A DNA stretch of 64,000 bases from Hydrogenophaga sp. PAMC20947 (GTDB taxonomy: Bacteria; Pseudomonadota; Gammaproteobacteria; Burkholderiales; Burkholderiaceae_C): the NCBI RefSeq assembly GCF_004795855.1, contig NZ_CP039252.1, positions 1,550,001 to 1,614,000 of the forward strand, in the 5' to 3' direction. The notes under the pieces were generated by a model, which did not search any database, was not told where the DNA came from, and worked only from the letters and a program-made list of their open reading frames with translations. Shown one piece after another: positions 1 to 8,635 of this stretch (positions within the stretch are counted from its first letter, which is position 1; each line of letters begins with the position of its first letter). The translations under genes were made by a program, and so were the position numbers.

Positions 1-151
1 CCACAACCCTTGCGTTGTTGCTCATGTTCTGCGCCTTGAACGGCGCCACTTTCAAGCCCTGGCGCGCGTAGTGACGGCACAGGGCCGTGGTGAGCCAGCT
101 CTTGCCCGCTCCGCTGGTGGTGCCCAGCACCATGACACAGACTGCAGTCAT
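1..151 (-). CDS. cobQ: Cobyric acid synthase, N-terminal fragment (window edge)
   Basis: Only the first 50 codons are in the window; the gene runs off the left end. The protein starts [19 protein letters not shown], the nucleotide-binding loop of the CobQ/CobB amidotransferase family. It continues through a segment with KAQNMSNNA, which is characteristic of CobQ, the glutamine-dependent enzyme that amidates adenosyl-cobyrinic acid a,c-diamide to adenosyl-cobyric acid. The ATG overlaps the stop of the upstream cobC by ATGA, so the two are translationally coupled in the B12 operon. The glutaminase half cannot be checked because it is outside the window. Confidence 0.88.
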   Translation of the reverse strand, partial: MTAVCVMVLGTTSGAGKSWLTTALCRHYARQGLKVAPFKAQNMSNNARVV

Positions 152-1152
152 ATTCTTCTTTCCTGTTTCACCGAACACGCGGCCAAAGCCGCCACCAACG
201 CGGCCTGCGCCTGTGGGGGCTGTACGCTCAGCCGCCAGTGCCCCGCCAACCCCAGAGAAGTCGTTTCACGCAGTTTGATGCCCTGATCGCGCAAGGCCTG
301 GGCATCCAGTGCCTCCGGTGGGCGGGCGCAAAAATAGTTGGCTTCGCTGCTGAGGCAATGCCAATTTTGCAAGGTCAACAGCGACACCTGTTTCGCTTTC
401 CAAACGGTGAGCTGCTGCTTGCAGCCCGCCAGCCAGTCTTGCACATCGGCACGGCCCCAGGCCATCAACATGGCCACCGCATGAGCGCCCAGCGGCCACG
501 AAGGCGCCATGGCATTCAACTGATCGGCCAGTGCCCCGCCGTGAACCGGTGCGATCGCGTAGGCGCCTCTCACTCCGGTCATAGCCAGCGCCTTGTTGGG
601 CGACCACACCTGCCAAACCAAGTCCAACGCCTCAGCATTCAGACTGCACGCACCCGAAAGGCGCAAGGGTTCATAGGCCCGGTCGAGCACCACCACGGCG
701 CCATCGACCGTTGAAGCCACCTCCACCACCCTTGCCGCCTCTGCTTCTGCGCAGCCGCGCGGGCTGGAGGGCTCACACAGCCACAACAGATCGGCCTGCT
801 CTGGCTCCAACACCCGCTCCAGCCCCCAGGCACGCGCCGCACGGCCATAGTCGCCGTAGGCCAGCGCGGGCAACCACACCCGCCGACCACCACCATGCGC
901 CACCGCAGCGGAGATGCGCGAGATGAACTCACTGGCGCTGCCAGCCAAAACGATGCAGGTGGGATCAACACCATGGTGCGCGGCCAGCGAAGCGCGCAGC
1001 TCGGTGTACAACGGGTCCGGGTAGTGACGCGGGTCGGCCGATCGAACGGCAGACAGCGCCATGGGACATGGGCCGCAGGCGTTGGCGTTGGTTGAAAAAT
1101 CCCAGCAGGGCACACCGAGTGCGTCCGGCCCACCATGGAGCGCGGTCACCAT
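148..1152 (-). CDS. cobC: L-threonine-O-3-phosphate decarboxylase (CobC/CobD-type)
   Basis: A 334-residue PLP enzyme of aminotransferase fold type I. It has the PLP-binding lysine in the stretch [17 protein letters not shown] (about residue 195) and an N-terminal [13 protein letters not shown] segment resembling the DFSxNxNPxGPP of CobC proteins. The family makes (R)-1-amino-2-propanol phosphate, the linker of the lower nucleotide loop. It is shorter than many relatives (about 360), consistent with a compact betaproteobacterial version. The start overlaps the end of the cbiB-type gene by 7 bases, and the stop overlaps cobQ, placing it in the B12 operon. A histidinol-phosphate aminotransferase-like role is possible by fold but unlikely here. 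Confidence 0.87.
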   Translation of the reverse strand: MVTALHGGPDALGVPCWDFSTNANACGPCPMALSAVRSADPRHYPDPLYTELRASLAAHHGVDPTCIVLAGSASEFISRISAAVAHGGGRRVWLPALAYGDYGRAARAWGLERVLEPEQADLLWLCEPSSPRGCAEAEAARVVEVASTVDGAVVVLDRAYEPLRLSGACSLNAEALDLVWQVWSPNKALAMTGVRGAYAIAPVHGGALADQLNAMAPSWPLGAHAVAMLMAWGRADVQDWLAGCKQQLTVWKAKQVSLLTLQNWHCLSSEANYFCARPPEALDAQALRDQGIKLRETTSLGLAGHWRLSVQPPQAQAALVAALAACSVKQERRI

Positions 1153-2162
1153 GCGACCCTCCCCGCCAAGCTGATCAGCAACGACACCAGCATCACCGCC
1201 ACAGCGGCAAGAGCCAGCGAGCCCGCCACGCGCCCGCCGACCCGAATGGCCCGTGCGATGTCGTAGGCTTGCGGGTGGCGGCCTTGTTCATTCAAGGCGT
1301 ACACGCCGGGTTTGCTCAATTGCACCCCCAACACCAGGGCCATGGCGGCCATGGGCCAGCCGCTGTTGGGCGAAGGCGTGTGCCTGGCCTGGACCACCAG
1401 GGCCTTCCAGGAAACGGCCGTGCCCCATGCCATCAGCAGTGCAGCGGTGATGCGCGCCGGCGCCCAAGACAACACATCGTCCGCCCGCGCAGCCCATTTG
1501 CCCGCCCAGGTCCAGTCGCGGCCCTGGCGCTCGCCTCGGTAGCCCCACATGGCATCGGCCGTGTTGGCAAATCGGTAGACCGCTGCCCCCGGCAAGCCGG
1601 CCATTGCAAACCAGAACAGCGGCGCAACCACCGAGTCGTTGAGGTTTTCAGCCAGGGTCTCGATGGCGCTCTCGCGCACCTGCGATGCGTCCAGCTCCGC
1701 TACATCGCGGCTCACCAGCCAGCTCAGCCGCTCACGCCCGGCAGGCAGCGAAATGCCCAAAGCGGCTTCAACTGCCCCGACCTCGTCGCGCAGCATGCGC
1801 CAGGCCAGCATGGGCTTGAGCAGCAGCCCCAGCACCAGCGGTTGTAGCCACCAGGGCGCATTACCCAGCAGCCAGAGCAATGCCCCGCTCAGCACCAACA
1901 CCATCAGTGCACCCGCAAGCCAAGCCATGGCCCCGCGCCAGAACACCCGGCGCTCATTGCCGCCAGGTGCGTGCGCCAAGGGCGCAACCCTTTGCCCAGC
2001 CCAGGTCAGATACGCCCCCATCCACACCACCGGGTGCCACCGAGTCGCTGGTTCACCCCAACATCGGTCAATTCCCAACGCAACCAGCACAGCCGCCGAA
2101 GCGACGGCACCCGTCGGCAGGGATGTCCAAATGGTGGACATGCCCCAAGTCAAAAGCGCCAC
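1146..2162 (-). CDS. cobD: Adenosylcobinamide-phosphate synthase (CbiB/CobD), membrane protein
   Basis: 338 residues with several hydrophobic segments. The N-terminal region carries IDRCWGEPATRWHPVVWMG, matching the family signature D-x-x-x-G-(E/D)P-x-x-x-HPV-x-x-(M/I)G. Mid-protein motifs include ESAIETLAENLNDSVVAPLFW and RFANTADAMWGYR, both typical of CbiB. The enzyme condenses cobyric acid with aminopropanol (phosphate) at the inner membrane. The annotated start is a GTG; an in-frame ATG seven codons downstream (2141) is a fair alternative. It lies 18 bases after the DUF1636 gene and overlaps cobC by 7 bases. Confidence 0.92.
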   Translation of the reverse strand: MALLTWGMSTIWTSLPTGAVASAAVLVALGIDRCWGEPATRWHPVVWMGAYLTWAGQRVAPLAHAPGGNERRVFWRGAMAWLAGALMVLVLSGALLWLLGNAPWWLQPLVLGLLLKPMLAWRMLRDEVGAVEAALGISLPAGRERLSWLVSRDVAELDASQVRESAIETLAENLNDSVVAPLFWFAMAGLPGAAVYRFANTADAMWGYRGERQGRDWTWAGKWAARADDVLSWAPARITAALLMAWGTAVSWKALVVQARHTPSPNSGWPMAAMALVLGVQLSKPGVYALNEQGRHPQAYDIARAIRVGGRVAGSLALAAVAVMLVSLLISLAGRVAW

Positions 2163-2180
2163 CGTTTCACCACGCCTCGC

Positions 2181-2582
2181 TCACACCCGCTCCGCGGCGG
2201 TGGTGGTCGCTGGCAGGCGGGCCAGCACCCCGCTCTTCAAGCGTTCGGGGCGGGTCTTCCACTCCAGAACGCCGTCTGCGCTGCGCTGGTGCGTGCGTGC
2301 GCAGGCCACAACCTGAGCGGCGGTCTCGGCATCGGGCGCCAGGTCACCCCAGTAGTAGGTCCACTTGCCGGCACCCTGAACCGCCAGGGTACAAGCGCGG
2401 TTGCACCCGCTCATGCAACCCTGCCCCCGAAGCTGCACATTCAACGCCGCCCCTTCATCGGTTTCCGCAGCCCACAGAGCCTCCTGCACCGCATCAAACA
2501 AATTCAGCCCCTCGGCGCGCAGGTCACGAGAAGCGCCGGGCGGCCGGCAAGTGGTGCAAACAATGATGTGAGTATCGAACAT
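2181..2582 (-). CDS. DUF1636 family metal-binding-like protein in the B12 operon
   Basis: 133 residues beginning MFDTHIIVCTTCRPPG. Longer upstream reading is possible in this frame but would overlap the end of cobO and lacks family similarity, so the ATG at 2582 was chosen. Cysteines are arranged as CTTC near the N-terminus and GCMSGCNRAC in the middle, followed by GKWTYYWGDL. This is the pattern of DUF1636, small proteins often sitting in cobalamin clusters and suspected to bind a metal or an iron-sulfur cluster. No biochemical function is established that I know of. It lies 53 bases after cobO and 18 bases before cobD. Confidence 0.8.
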   Translation of the reverse strand: MFDTHIIVCTTCRPPGASRDLRAEGLNLFDAVQEALWAAETDEGAALNVQLRGQGCMSGCNRACTLAVQGAGKWTYYWGDLAPDAETAAQVVACARTHQRSADGVLEWKTRPERLKSGVLARLPATTTAAERV

Positions 2583-2635
2583 GGGGTGCGTTGGAAAGTG
2601 GGGGGTCAAAAACGTGTCCGCTCGGGCTTCACATC

Positions 2636-3205
2636 TCAATCTTCGATACCCCGCTGCGCGGGAATTCCGGCATTGAAGGCATGCTTGACCTTGGTCATTT
2701 CGGTCACCGTGTCTGCCAGCTCCACGATTTCCGGCGGGCAACGGCGCCCCGTGAGGCACACGTGCACATGCGGCGGGCGCTCGCGCAAGGTCTGCAACAC
2801 GCGCTCAAGTGGCAACCAGCCGTAGATCAGCGGATAGGTGATTTCATCGAGCACCACCAGAAAGTGCTCTCCGGCCATGATGGTGGCGCTGGCCCTTTCC
2901 CAGCCATTTCGGGCAAGCTGCGCAGAGCGCTCCAGATCCTGGCTCTTCCAGCTGAAACCATCGCCCAGCCCCTCAATGGGAATGCCCAGCTGCTCAAAAA
3001 TCCGGTGTTCGCCAAAACGGGCCGAAGGCACTTTCATGAACTGATAAATCTTCACGGGCTTGCCGCGGCCATGCGCACGCAGGCTGAGGCCAAAAGCGGC
3101 GGTGCTCTTGCCTTTGCCGTCACCGGTGTTCACGATGACCAGGCCACGGCGCTCGCCCTCAGGCTTGTCGTAAGGCTTGTCAACGGGCGGGGTCTCAATC
3201 TGCAT
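2636..3205 (-). CDS. cobO: Cob(I)yrinic acid a,c-diamide adenosyltransferase
   Basis: 189 residues, close to the usual length of CobO/BtuR. It has a modified P-loop GDGKGKST at residues 28-35 after the leader GLVIVNT, and later [15 protein letters not shown] and [16 protein letters not shown], all hallmarks of CobA/CobO/BtuR-type ATP:corrinoid adenosyltransferases. It attaches the 5'-deoxyadenosyl ligand to cobalt of cobyrinic acid diamide or salvaged corrinoids. The ATG at 3205 overlaps the end of the upstream ABC ATPase gene by 11 bases. A much longer frame upstream is out-of-frame coding of btuD and was not used. Confidence 0.95.
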   Translation of the reverse strand: MQIETPPVDKPYDKPEGERRGLVIVNTGDGKGKSTAAFGLSLRAHGRGKPVKIYQFMKVPSARFGEHRIFEQLGIPIEGLGDGFSWKSQDLERSAQLARNGWERASATIMAGEHFLVVLDEITYPLIYGWLPLERVLQTLRERPPHVHVCLTGRRCPPEIVELADTVTEMTKVKHAFNAGIPAQRGIED

Positions 3206-4028
3206 GGGGAATGTCTTTTCTATTGGGTGAGGCGTGGGCGCGCGGCATCGCCACCCACTGGCCTTGCAAGGCGTGCACTTCAATGCGGTGGTCAAACACC
3301 GCCTCCAGTGCGCGGTGGGTAGCGGGGTCGGCGCAAGCGCCCAGGTGAGTGATGCGCCCTTGGGCCATGACCACCATCTGGTCAGCATGCAAGGCCATGC
3401 CGATTTCGTGCAACACACTCACCACCGTTTTGCCTTTGGCGATGAGGGCCTGAGCCAGGTCCATCCAGTCGGCCTGGTGGGGGGGATCGAGGTTGGCCAA
3501 TGGTTCGTCCATCAGCAACACCTCGGCCTCCACCGCCAGCGCCCGCGCCAGCAACACGCGCTGGCGCTCGCCGCCCGAGAGGTGACTCAAAGGCCGCCGC
3601 CGCCACTCCCAGGCTTGTGTGGCCCGCAGGGCCCACTCAACCACCGCCCGGTCGGCATCCGACGGAGCGGCCAGCCAGGCCTGGTGGGGCAAACGGCCAA
3701 GCATGGTCACGTCATAGGCCGTCAGCTCATCGGCGCCGCCTTCGTTCTGGCCGAGCCAGGCCAGTTGCCTCGCCCGGTCGCGCCCAGCGATCGCCTCCAG
3801 TGGCTGTCCCAGCAAAAACACCTCGCCGCTGCGCGGCAACAAGCCCGCCATGGCCTTGAGCAAGGTCGACTTGCCCGCACCATTGGGTCCCACGATGCTG
3901 GTCCACCGGGCTTTGGGGATCACCAGATCAATGGCCTGCAACACCGGAGTACCGCCCAGGGACACCCCCAGGCGACGAACCTCGATCGCCGCGTCTGGCA
4001 AACCCACGGGATTCACCGCGCGGCTCAC
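3195..4028 (-). CDS. btuD: Cobalamin ABC transporter ATP-binding protein
   Basis: 277 residues from a GTG start whose GTGA overlaps the btuC stop codon. Walker A is GPNGAGKST (residues 47-55), the ABC signature is LSGGERQR, Walker B is VLLMDEP and the switch histidine follows in [10 protein letters not shown]. It is the ATPase of an FecCDE/BtuCD-type importer, and BtuC and BtuF are encoded immediately upstream in the same operon. Heme or iron-siderophore import would be the fold-level alternative, but the surrounding B12 genes argue for corrinoids. Upstream in-frame sequence is antisense-like Gly/Arg-rich shadow of btuC and was excluded. Confidence 0.9.
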   Translation of the reverse strand: MSRAVNPVGLPDAAIEVRRLGVSLGGTPVLQAIDLVIPKARWTSIVGPNGAGKSTLLKAMAGLLPRSGEVFLLGQPLEAIAGRDRARQLAWLGQNEGGADELTAYDVTMLGRLPHQAWLAAPSDADRAVVEWALRATQAWEWRRRPLSHLSGGERQRVLLARALAVEAEVLLMDEPLANLDPPHQADWMDLAQALIAKGKTVVSVLHEIGMALHADQMVVMAQGRITHLGACADPATHRALEAVFDHRIEVHALQGQWVAMPRAHASPNRKDIPHAD

Positions 4029-5032
4029 AACATACCTCCGCGCGACGAACGCCGGTGCATCAACCACAACAGGTAGCTGCCGCCCAGCACCGCGGTCAAC
4101 ACGCCCACAGGCAACTCTTGCGGTGCGATCAACCACCGCGCCAGCACATCGGCCACCATGAGCAGCAAGCCGCCCATGAAGGCGCTGAGCACGATCAACC
4201 GCCCGTGGGTGGTCTTCACAATGGAGCGCACCAGGTGCGGCGCGGCCAGCCCCACAAACGCAATCAAGCCGGTTTGCGCCACCGCCGTGCCAGTGGCCAG
4301 CGCCAGCACCGCCACCAAAGCTGCGCGCATCGGCGCCAGCGGCAAGCCCAGGCTGTGCGCCGTGGCTTCGCCCAGGCTCAGCCCGTCCAGCACCTGGCTC
4401 AGCGCCCACGCCAGCAACAGGCAAGGCAGCAAGGTGGCCGCCATCACGCCACAAGCGGTCCAGCCCACGAAGCCCGTGCTGCCCAGCATGAAAGCCTGCA
4501 TCGCCTGCAAGATGTCGGGCACGGCGATGGTGATGAGGTCTTTGATCGCGCCGAGCACCACGCCCACGATCACACCTGCCAGCAACAGACGCAGGGTGTG
4601 GTGCACACCTTTGGCCAGCAGCAGCGTCAACAACACGCCCACCACCGCGCCGGCAAACGCAGCACCGGTGAGCCCCAGCCGCACCAGCCACTCGGTTGCG
4701 TATGGTGACACGCCAAACATCGCCAGGGCCGAGGCGACCCCCAGCGACGCGCCCGACGCACTGCCCAACAAAAACGGATCGGCGAGCGGGTTGCGAAACA
4801 GCCCCTGCGCCACTGCGCCGGCCAGGCCCAACAAAGCGCCAGCCAGCCAGGCCCCCAGGGTGCGCGGCAGCCGGATGTCCCACACGATCTGCCAGGCCAC
4901 CGGATCGTCCGAGGCATTCAACACGCTTTCAAAACCCGTGCTGCCCACCCCGGCGCCCAGCAGCAGAACGGCAGCCGCACCGATCAGCAGCACGGCGACC
5001 ATCCAGCGGGCAAGGCGGAGTTGTTCGGCCAT
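4025..5032 (-). CDS. btuC: Cobalamin ABC transporter permease
   Basis: 335 residues, about nine to ten hydrophobic helices, FecCD family. Recognisable blocks are DIRLPRTLGAWLAGALLGLAG near residue 55 and GLIAFVGLAAPHLVRS near residue 255, the latter being the cytoplasmic coupling region contacting BtuD. The protein forms the channel for corrinoid transfer across the inner membrane. Its stop overlaps the btuD GTG start and it begins 3 bases after the btuF stop, so btuF-btuC-btuD are a tight unit. Confidence 0.92.
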   Translation of the reverse strand: MAEQLRLARWMVAVLLIGAAAVLLLGAGVGSTGFESVLNASDDPVAWQIVWDIRLPRTLGAWLAGALLGLAGAVAQGLFRNPLADPFLLGSASGASLGVASALAMFGVSPYATEWLVRLGLTGAAFAGAVVGVLLTLLLAKGVHHTLRLLLAGVIVGVVLGAIKDLITIAVPDILQAMQAFMLGSTGFVGWTACGVMAATLLPCLLLAWALSQVLDGLSLGEATAHSLGLPLAPMRAALVAVLALATGTAVAQTGLIAFVGLAAPHLVRSIVKTTHGRLIVLSAFMGGLLLMVADVLARWLIAPQELPVGVLTAVLGGSYLLWLMHRRSSRGGML

Positions 5033-5035
5033 GGG

Positions 5036-5908
5036 TTACCTGGGCTGCCGCGAAATGCATCGCGCCATGATGCGCGCGGCCTCGGCCATGCGCGGGCCAG
5101 GGCGCACCAGCACATCGGACTCGTCCGGGGTGAACACGCAGATGCGCCGCTCCCGCATGGCGCGCATTGCTGCCCAGCCAGGCCGCTGCGCCAGGCCATC
5201 CATGTTGCGCGCGCCGATCATGATGAGGTCGGGATCGGCCCGCACCACGTATTCCGGATTGATTTTGGGAAACGGCCCCAACTCGGCGGCGATGATGTTC
5301 TGTGCCCCCAGGCGGGTCAGCGTCTCACCGATGAACGAAGTCTGCCCTGCGGCATAAGGCCCCTGGTTCACCTCAAAGTACACCCGGGTCGCCTTGGCGG
5401 CCGGCGAAAGCGATTGGGCGGCGGCCTGTACACCCGCATCGATCACCCGCCACACCCGCTGGGCATCGGACACCCCCAGCACCGTTCCCACCACGCCCAG
5501 CACCCGCTGCACATCCGCCGCGTTCTTGGGTTCCAGCGCCACCACTTTCACGCCCAAAGCCTCCAGCCGCTCAACCGCCCGCGAAGACACCGCCATCAGC
5601 ACAAGATCGGGCTTGAGCGCCACAATCGCCTCAACATTGGGGTCAATGCCGCCGCCCACCTGGGGCAGCTGGCGTACCGTGGCCGGGAAGTTGGAGTAAC
5701 GGTCTACCCCGACCAACCGCTGGCAAGCCCCCAGCTCACACACCGTTTCGGTCAGCGAAGGCAAGGTGCTCACAATGCGTTGCGGCGCGCCGGGCAAGGT
5801 CACCAGCACACCCCGGTCGTCACGCACTTGCGTGGCCCACCCCGAAACCGCTGTGCACACCAGCGCTGCAGCCAAAAGACTTTTCAAGACACCCGTCCAG
5901 CGTTTCAT
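5036..5908 (-). CDS. btuF: Periplasmic corrinoid-binding protein
   Basis: 290 residues with a clear Sec signal (MKRWTGVLKSLLAAALVCTAVSGWA, cleavage after about residue 25 giving a mature N-terminus near TQVRDDRG). It has a TroA/BtuF-type helical-backbone binding domain: RIVSTLPSLTETVCELGA, VGVDRYSNFP, VEAIVALKPDLVL, and GETLTRLGAQNI. It delivers B12/cobinamide to BtuC. The ATG overlaps the cobU stop by 4 bases. A siderophore-binding role cannot be excluded by sequence alone, but the operon and riboswitch support corrinoid binding. Confidence 0.9.
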   Translation of the reverse strand: MKRWTGVLKSLLAAALVCTAVSGWATQVRDDRGVLVTLPGAPQRIVSTLPSLTETVCELGACQRLVGVDRYSNFPATVRQLPQVGGGIDPNVEAIVALKPDLVLMAVSSRAVERLEALGVKVVALEPKNAADVQRVLGVVGTVLGVSDAQRVWRVIDAGVQAAAQSLSPAAKATRVYFEVNQGPYAAGQTSFIGETLTRLGAQNIIAAELGPFPKINPEYVVRADPDLIMIGARNMDGLAQRPGWAAMRAMRERRICVFTPDESDVLVRPGPRMAEAARIMARCISRQPR

Positions 5909-6480
5909 GCAATGCCTTTCAGTGGCAGCGGCAACCCCGCCGCCATCAGGGTGACGCGCTCACAAACGCTCGCCACCTGCTGGTTCAAACGCCCCAGCGC
6001 GTCCACATAGGCGCGCACCTCGCGCCCCATGGGGATCACCCCCAGGCCCACCTCATTGCTCACCAGTACCACCGGGCCCGCCGCTTGTTCAATGGCCTGA
6101 CACAGCGCCGCTCCAGCCTCGAGCACCGCTGCATCCGTGAGCGCCTTTGACGGCTCCACCGGCATGAGCAGGTTGGTCAGCCACAGCGTAAGGCAATCCA
6201 CCACCATCAAGGTACCGGTATCGCTGTGCTGGCGCAAGGCATTGGCCAGCGCCAGTGGCTCTTCCACGGTGGTCATGCCTGGCAAGGTCAAAGCCCTGTC
6301 CTGGCGGTGCCGCTCAATGCGTTCGCGCATCTCGTCGTCCCAAGGCTGGCCGGTGGCGATCATCACGGCGCGGCGTTGTGGCGAAGCTGCCAACCAGCTG
6401 CGGGCCAACGCTTCGGCCCGCCGCGATTTGCCGCTGCGCTGACCGCCCAGAATGAGTTCACTGCGCACCGCTTCAACCAT
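5905..6480 (-). CDS. cobU: Adenosylcobinamide kinase / adenosylcobinamide-phosphate guanylyltransferase
   Basis: 191 residues (family about 180). The P-loop GGQRSGKS (residues 12-19) is diagnostic for CobU/CobP, followed by an E-R-I-x-x-H-RQDR segment containing the guanylylated histidine region and by LVSNEVGLGVIPMG near residue 150. It phosphorylates adenosylcobinamide and transfers GMP to it, preparing the lower-ligand attachment. It is also called cobP. The start lies inside the last 8 bases of the upstream binding-protein gene and the stop overlaps btuF. Confidence 0.94.
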   Translation of the reverse strand: MVEAVRSELILGGQRSGKSRRAEALARSWLAASPQRRAVMIATGQPWDDEMRERIERHRQDRALTLPGMTTVEEPLALANALRQHSDTGTLMVVDCLTLWLTNLLMPVEPSKALTDAAVLEAGAALCQAIEQAAGPVVLVSNEVGLGVIPMGREVRAYVDALGRLNQQVASVCERVTLMAAGLPLPLKGIA

Positions 6481-7285
6481 GTTGCGCCATCCAGCTCAGT
6501 ACGATCCGGTGCATTTGCTCCACCCCATCGGTCAGCGCGGCGGGGCCGGGTTGCAAGATGTCGGCCGACTTGATTTCGAACAGCTGCGCATTTTTCACGG
6601 CACTCACATCGCCCCAACCCGCCCGAGCGGCCACTTTTTCAGGGCGAAACTTTTTGCCGCACCACGACCCCAAAATGATGTCGGGATCGCGGGCAACAAT
6701 CTCCCCACCCTCGGCAATGATGCGGTGCTTGCCCAATGATTGGGTGGCGAGCTCTGGAAACACATCGTCGCCGCCCGCGATGCCCAACAACTCGGACACC
6801 CAGCGGATGCAGCTGATATGGGGTTCGTCCCACTCTTCAAAAAACACCCGGGGCCGGCGCTTGCCCACCTTCACCTGGGCGTCCACCGCAGCGGCAATTT
6901 CAGCCAGCCGCGCCCGCATCTGCTCGATGCGTTGCAGACCACTGCTGGCACAACCCACCATGGCCGCCACCTGGAACAGCATGGAAAACACCTCTTCGAC
7001 GCTGCGCTGGTTGAACACCGTCACCTGCACGCCCGCCCGAATCAACTCGGCGGCAATATCGGCCTGCAGGTCCGAGAACCCGAATACACAATCGGGTTTC
7101 AACGCGAGAATTTTGTCGATTCTTGCACTCAAAAATGCGCTCACCTTGGGCTTCTCTTCGCGAGCGCGCCGGGGGCGCACCGTGTAGCCCGAGATGCCCA
7201 CGATGCGGTGCTCCTGGCCCAGCAAGTACAACCACTCGGTGGTCTCTTCGGTGAGACACACAATGCGCTGTGGACCCAAATTCAT
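6473..7285 (-). CDS. BtuF-like cobalamin-binding protein without signal peptide
   Basis: 270 residues from an ATG that shares its A with the cbiA stop (TGATG); a TTG one codon earlier is less likely. The sequence starts MNLGPQRIVCLTEETTEWLY, with the RIV-x-L-x-x-x-TE motif of TroA/BtuF-type binding proteins right at the N-terminus, so there is no export signal or lipobox. Other family blocks are IDKILALKPDCVFGFSDL and SELLGIAGGDDVF. It is a second, apparently cytoplasmic, binding-protein-fold member in the operon next to the exported BtuF. Possible roles are intracellular corrinoid carriage or handing substrates to CobU/CbiA. The function is not established. Confidence 0.8.
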   Translation of the reverse strand: MNLGPQRIVCLTEETTEWLYLLGQEHRIVGISGYTVRPRRAREEKPKVSAFLSARIDKILALKPDCVFGFSDLQADIAAELIRAGVQVTVFNQRSVEEVFSMLFQVAAMVGCASSGLQRIEQMRARLAEIAAAVDAQVKVGKRRPRVFFEEWDEPHISCIRWVSELLGIAGGDDVFPELATQSLGKHRIIAEGGEIVARDPDIILGSWCGKKFRPEKVAARAGWGDVSAVKNAQLFEIKSADILQPGPAALTDGVEQMHRIVLSWMAQHG

Positions 7286-8619
7286 CAATGCACTCCCGAT
7301 GCGAATAGCGCGGCCGTGGCCGCTGGGCTGGATGCCATCCAGGCGTGAAAATAGCTGGCCTGAATCGAACCCCTTCGGTACACGGCTTCGCCCTTGCCCG
7401 CGGCGCGGGTCGATTCGGTGTGCATGGCTGCAGCCAATGGCGTTTCACACCGCGAATAGTGAAAGGTATGGCCGCGCAACTCGCCGGCTTCCAGCGACAG
7501 CTTTTGAGGGCCCAGCGCCGCCAAACGGGTCTGCAGGCTCACACGACCGGGCAACAAGCCCCACATGGGGTGTGCTTGCCCCTGGACATCCATCAGTTCG
7601 TCAAACAACACCATCATGCCGCCGCACTCCGCCCACACGGGTCGCCCGGCAACCACATGCGCGCGCAAACCGTCGCGCGTCTTGGTGCTGCCCGACAAAG
7701 TCTGCGCATGCAGTTCTGGATAGCCACCCGGCAACCAAACCGCATCGCAGCCGGGCAAGCGTTCATTTGCCAGCGGCGAGAAGAACACAGGCTTGGCGCC
7801 CAGGCGTTCCAAGGTCTCCAGATTGGCCGCATAAATAAACGAAAACGCGGCGTCTCGCGCAACCGCCACCGTTTTGCCTGCCAACAATGGCGGCACCGCG
7901 GCGTCTATCTGTGGGGCCTCAAAACTCGCGGCCCAGCGCGCCCATGCAGCCATGTCCATCTGACCGAGCGGCGTGGTCGCCAAAGCATCGGCTGCGGCAT
8001 CGAGTCGGGCCATGCCATCGGGCAACTCAAAAGCGGCGGTCAGCCCGAGGTGCCGCTCCGGCAACGCGAACGACGCGTCGCGCATCACGGCCCCAAGCCA
8101 TGACGTGGCGCTGCCATCTTCCGCCAACGCACACTGCAACATTTCGGCATGGCGCTCAGTGGCCACCCGATTCGCCAACACACCGGCCCAGGGCAACCCG
8201 GGACGGTAATGTTGCAAGCCAAACGCCAGAGCGCCGAACGTACCGGCCATGGCCGATGCATCGATCACAGCCAACACATGCAAGCCAAACCGGCGCGCCA
8301 GATCGGCAGCGCTCGGCTCCCCGTCAAACAAGCCCATGACCCCTTCGACAATGATCAAGTCCGCCGTTTGAGCCGCTTCAAAAAGGCGTGTTTGTGCATC
8401 GGCCTCACCTGTCATCCAGAGATCCAGGTTGTGCGCCGGGTGGCCAGTGGCCAGCTCCAGCCAGAACGGATCCAGGAAATCGGGCCCTGATTTGAAGGCA
8501 CGCACCCGACGGCCCGCCCGCGTGTGAAGGCGGGCGAGTGCGGCGGCCACGGTGGTTTTTCCTTGACCTGAGGCGGGCGCGGCCACCAAGATGGCAGGAC
8601 AAGTGGAAACAGCATTCAC
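7285..8619 (-). CDS. cobB: Cobyrinic acid a,c-diamide synthase
   Basis: 444 residues (also called cbiA). The N-terminal dethiobiotin-synthetase-like ATPase has the loop APASGQGKTTVA (about residues 14-25) and FKSGPDFLDPFWL. The C-terminal class I glutaminase has WLPGGYPELHA and the nucleophile cysteine in WAECGGMMVL. It amidates the a and c side chains of cobyrinic acid. Its presence implies the cell can work from cobyrinic acid or has ring-building genes elsewhere; none are in this window. It starts 16 bases after the btuB stop and overlaps the next gene at TGATG. Confidence 0.94.
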   Translation of the reverse strand: MNAVSTCPAILVAAPASGQGKTTVAAALARLHTRAGRRVRAFKSGPDFLDPFWLELATGHPAHNLDLWMTGEADAQTRLFEAAQTADLIIVEGVMGLFDGEPSAADLARRFGLHVLAVIDASAMAGTFGALAFGLQHYRPGLPWAGVLANRVATERHAEMLQCALAEDGSATSWLGAVMRDASFALPERHLGLTAAFELPDGMARLDAAADALATTPLGQMDMAAWARWAASFEAPQIDAAVPPLLAGKTVAVARDAAFSFIYAANLETLERLGAKPVFFSPLANERLPGCDAVWLPGGYPELHAQTLSGSTKTRDGLRAHVVAGRPVWAECGGMMVLFDELMDVQGQAHPMWGLLPGRVSLQTRLAALGPQKLSLEAGELRGHTFHYSRCETPLAAAMHTESTRAAGKGEAVYRRGSIQASYFHAWMASSPAATAALFASGVH

Positions 8620-8635
8620 GCCGATTTCACTCAGC

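Noticed and set aside
3195..4883. A 562-codon frame as a long ABC protein
   Set aside because: The first ~285 codons are antisense-like Gly/Arg-rich shadow of btuC; the real btuD starts at GTG 4028.
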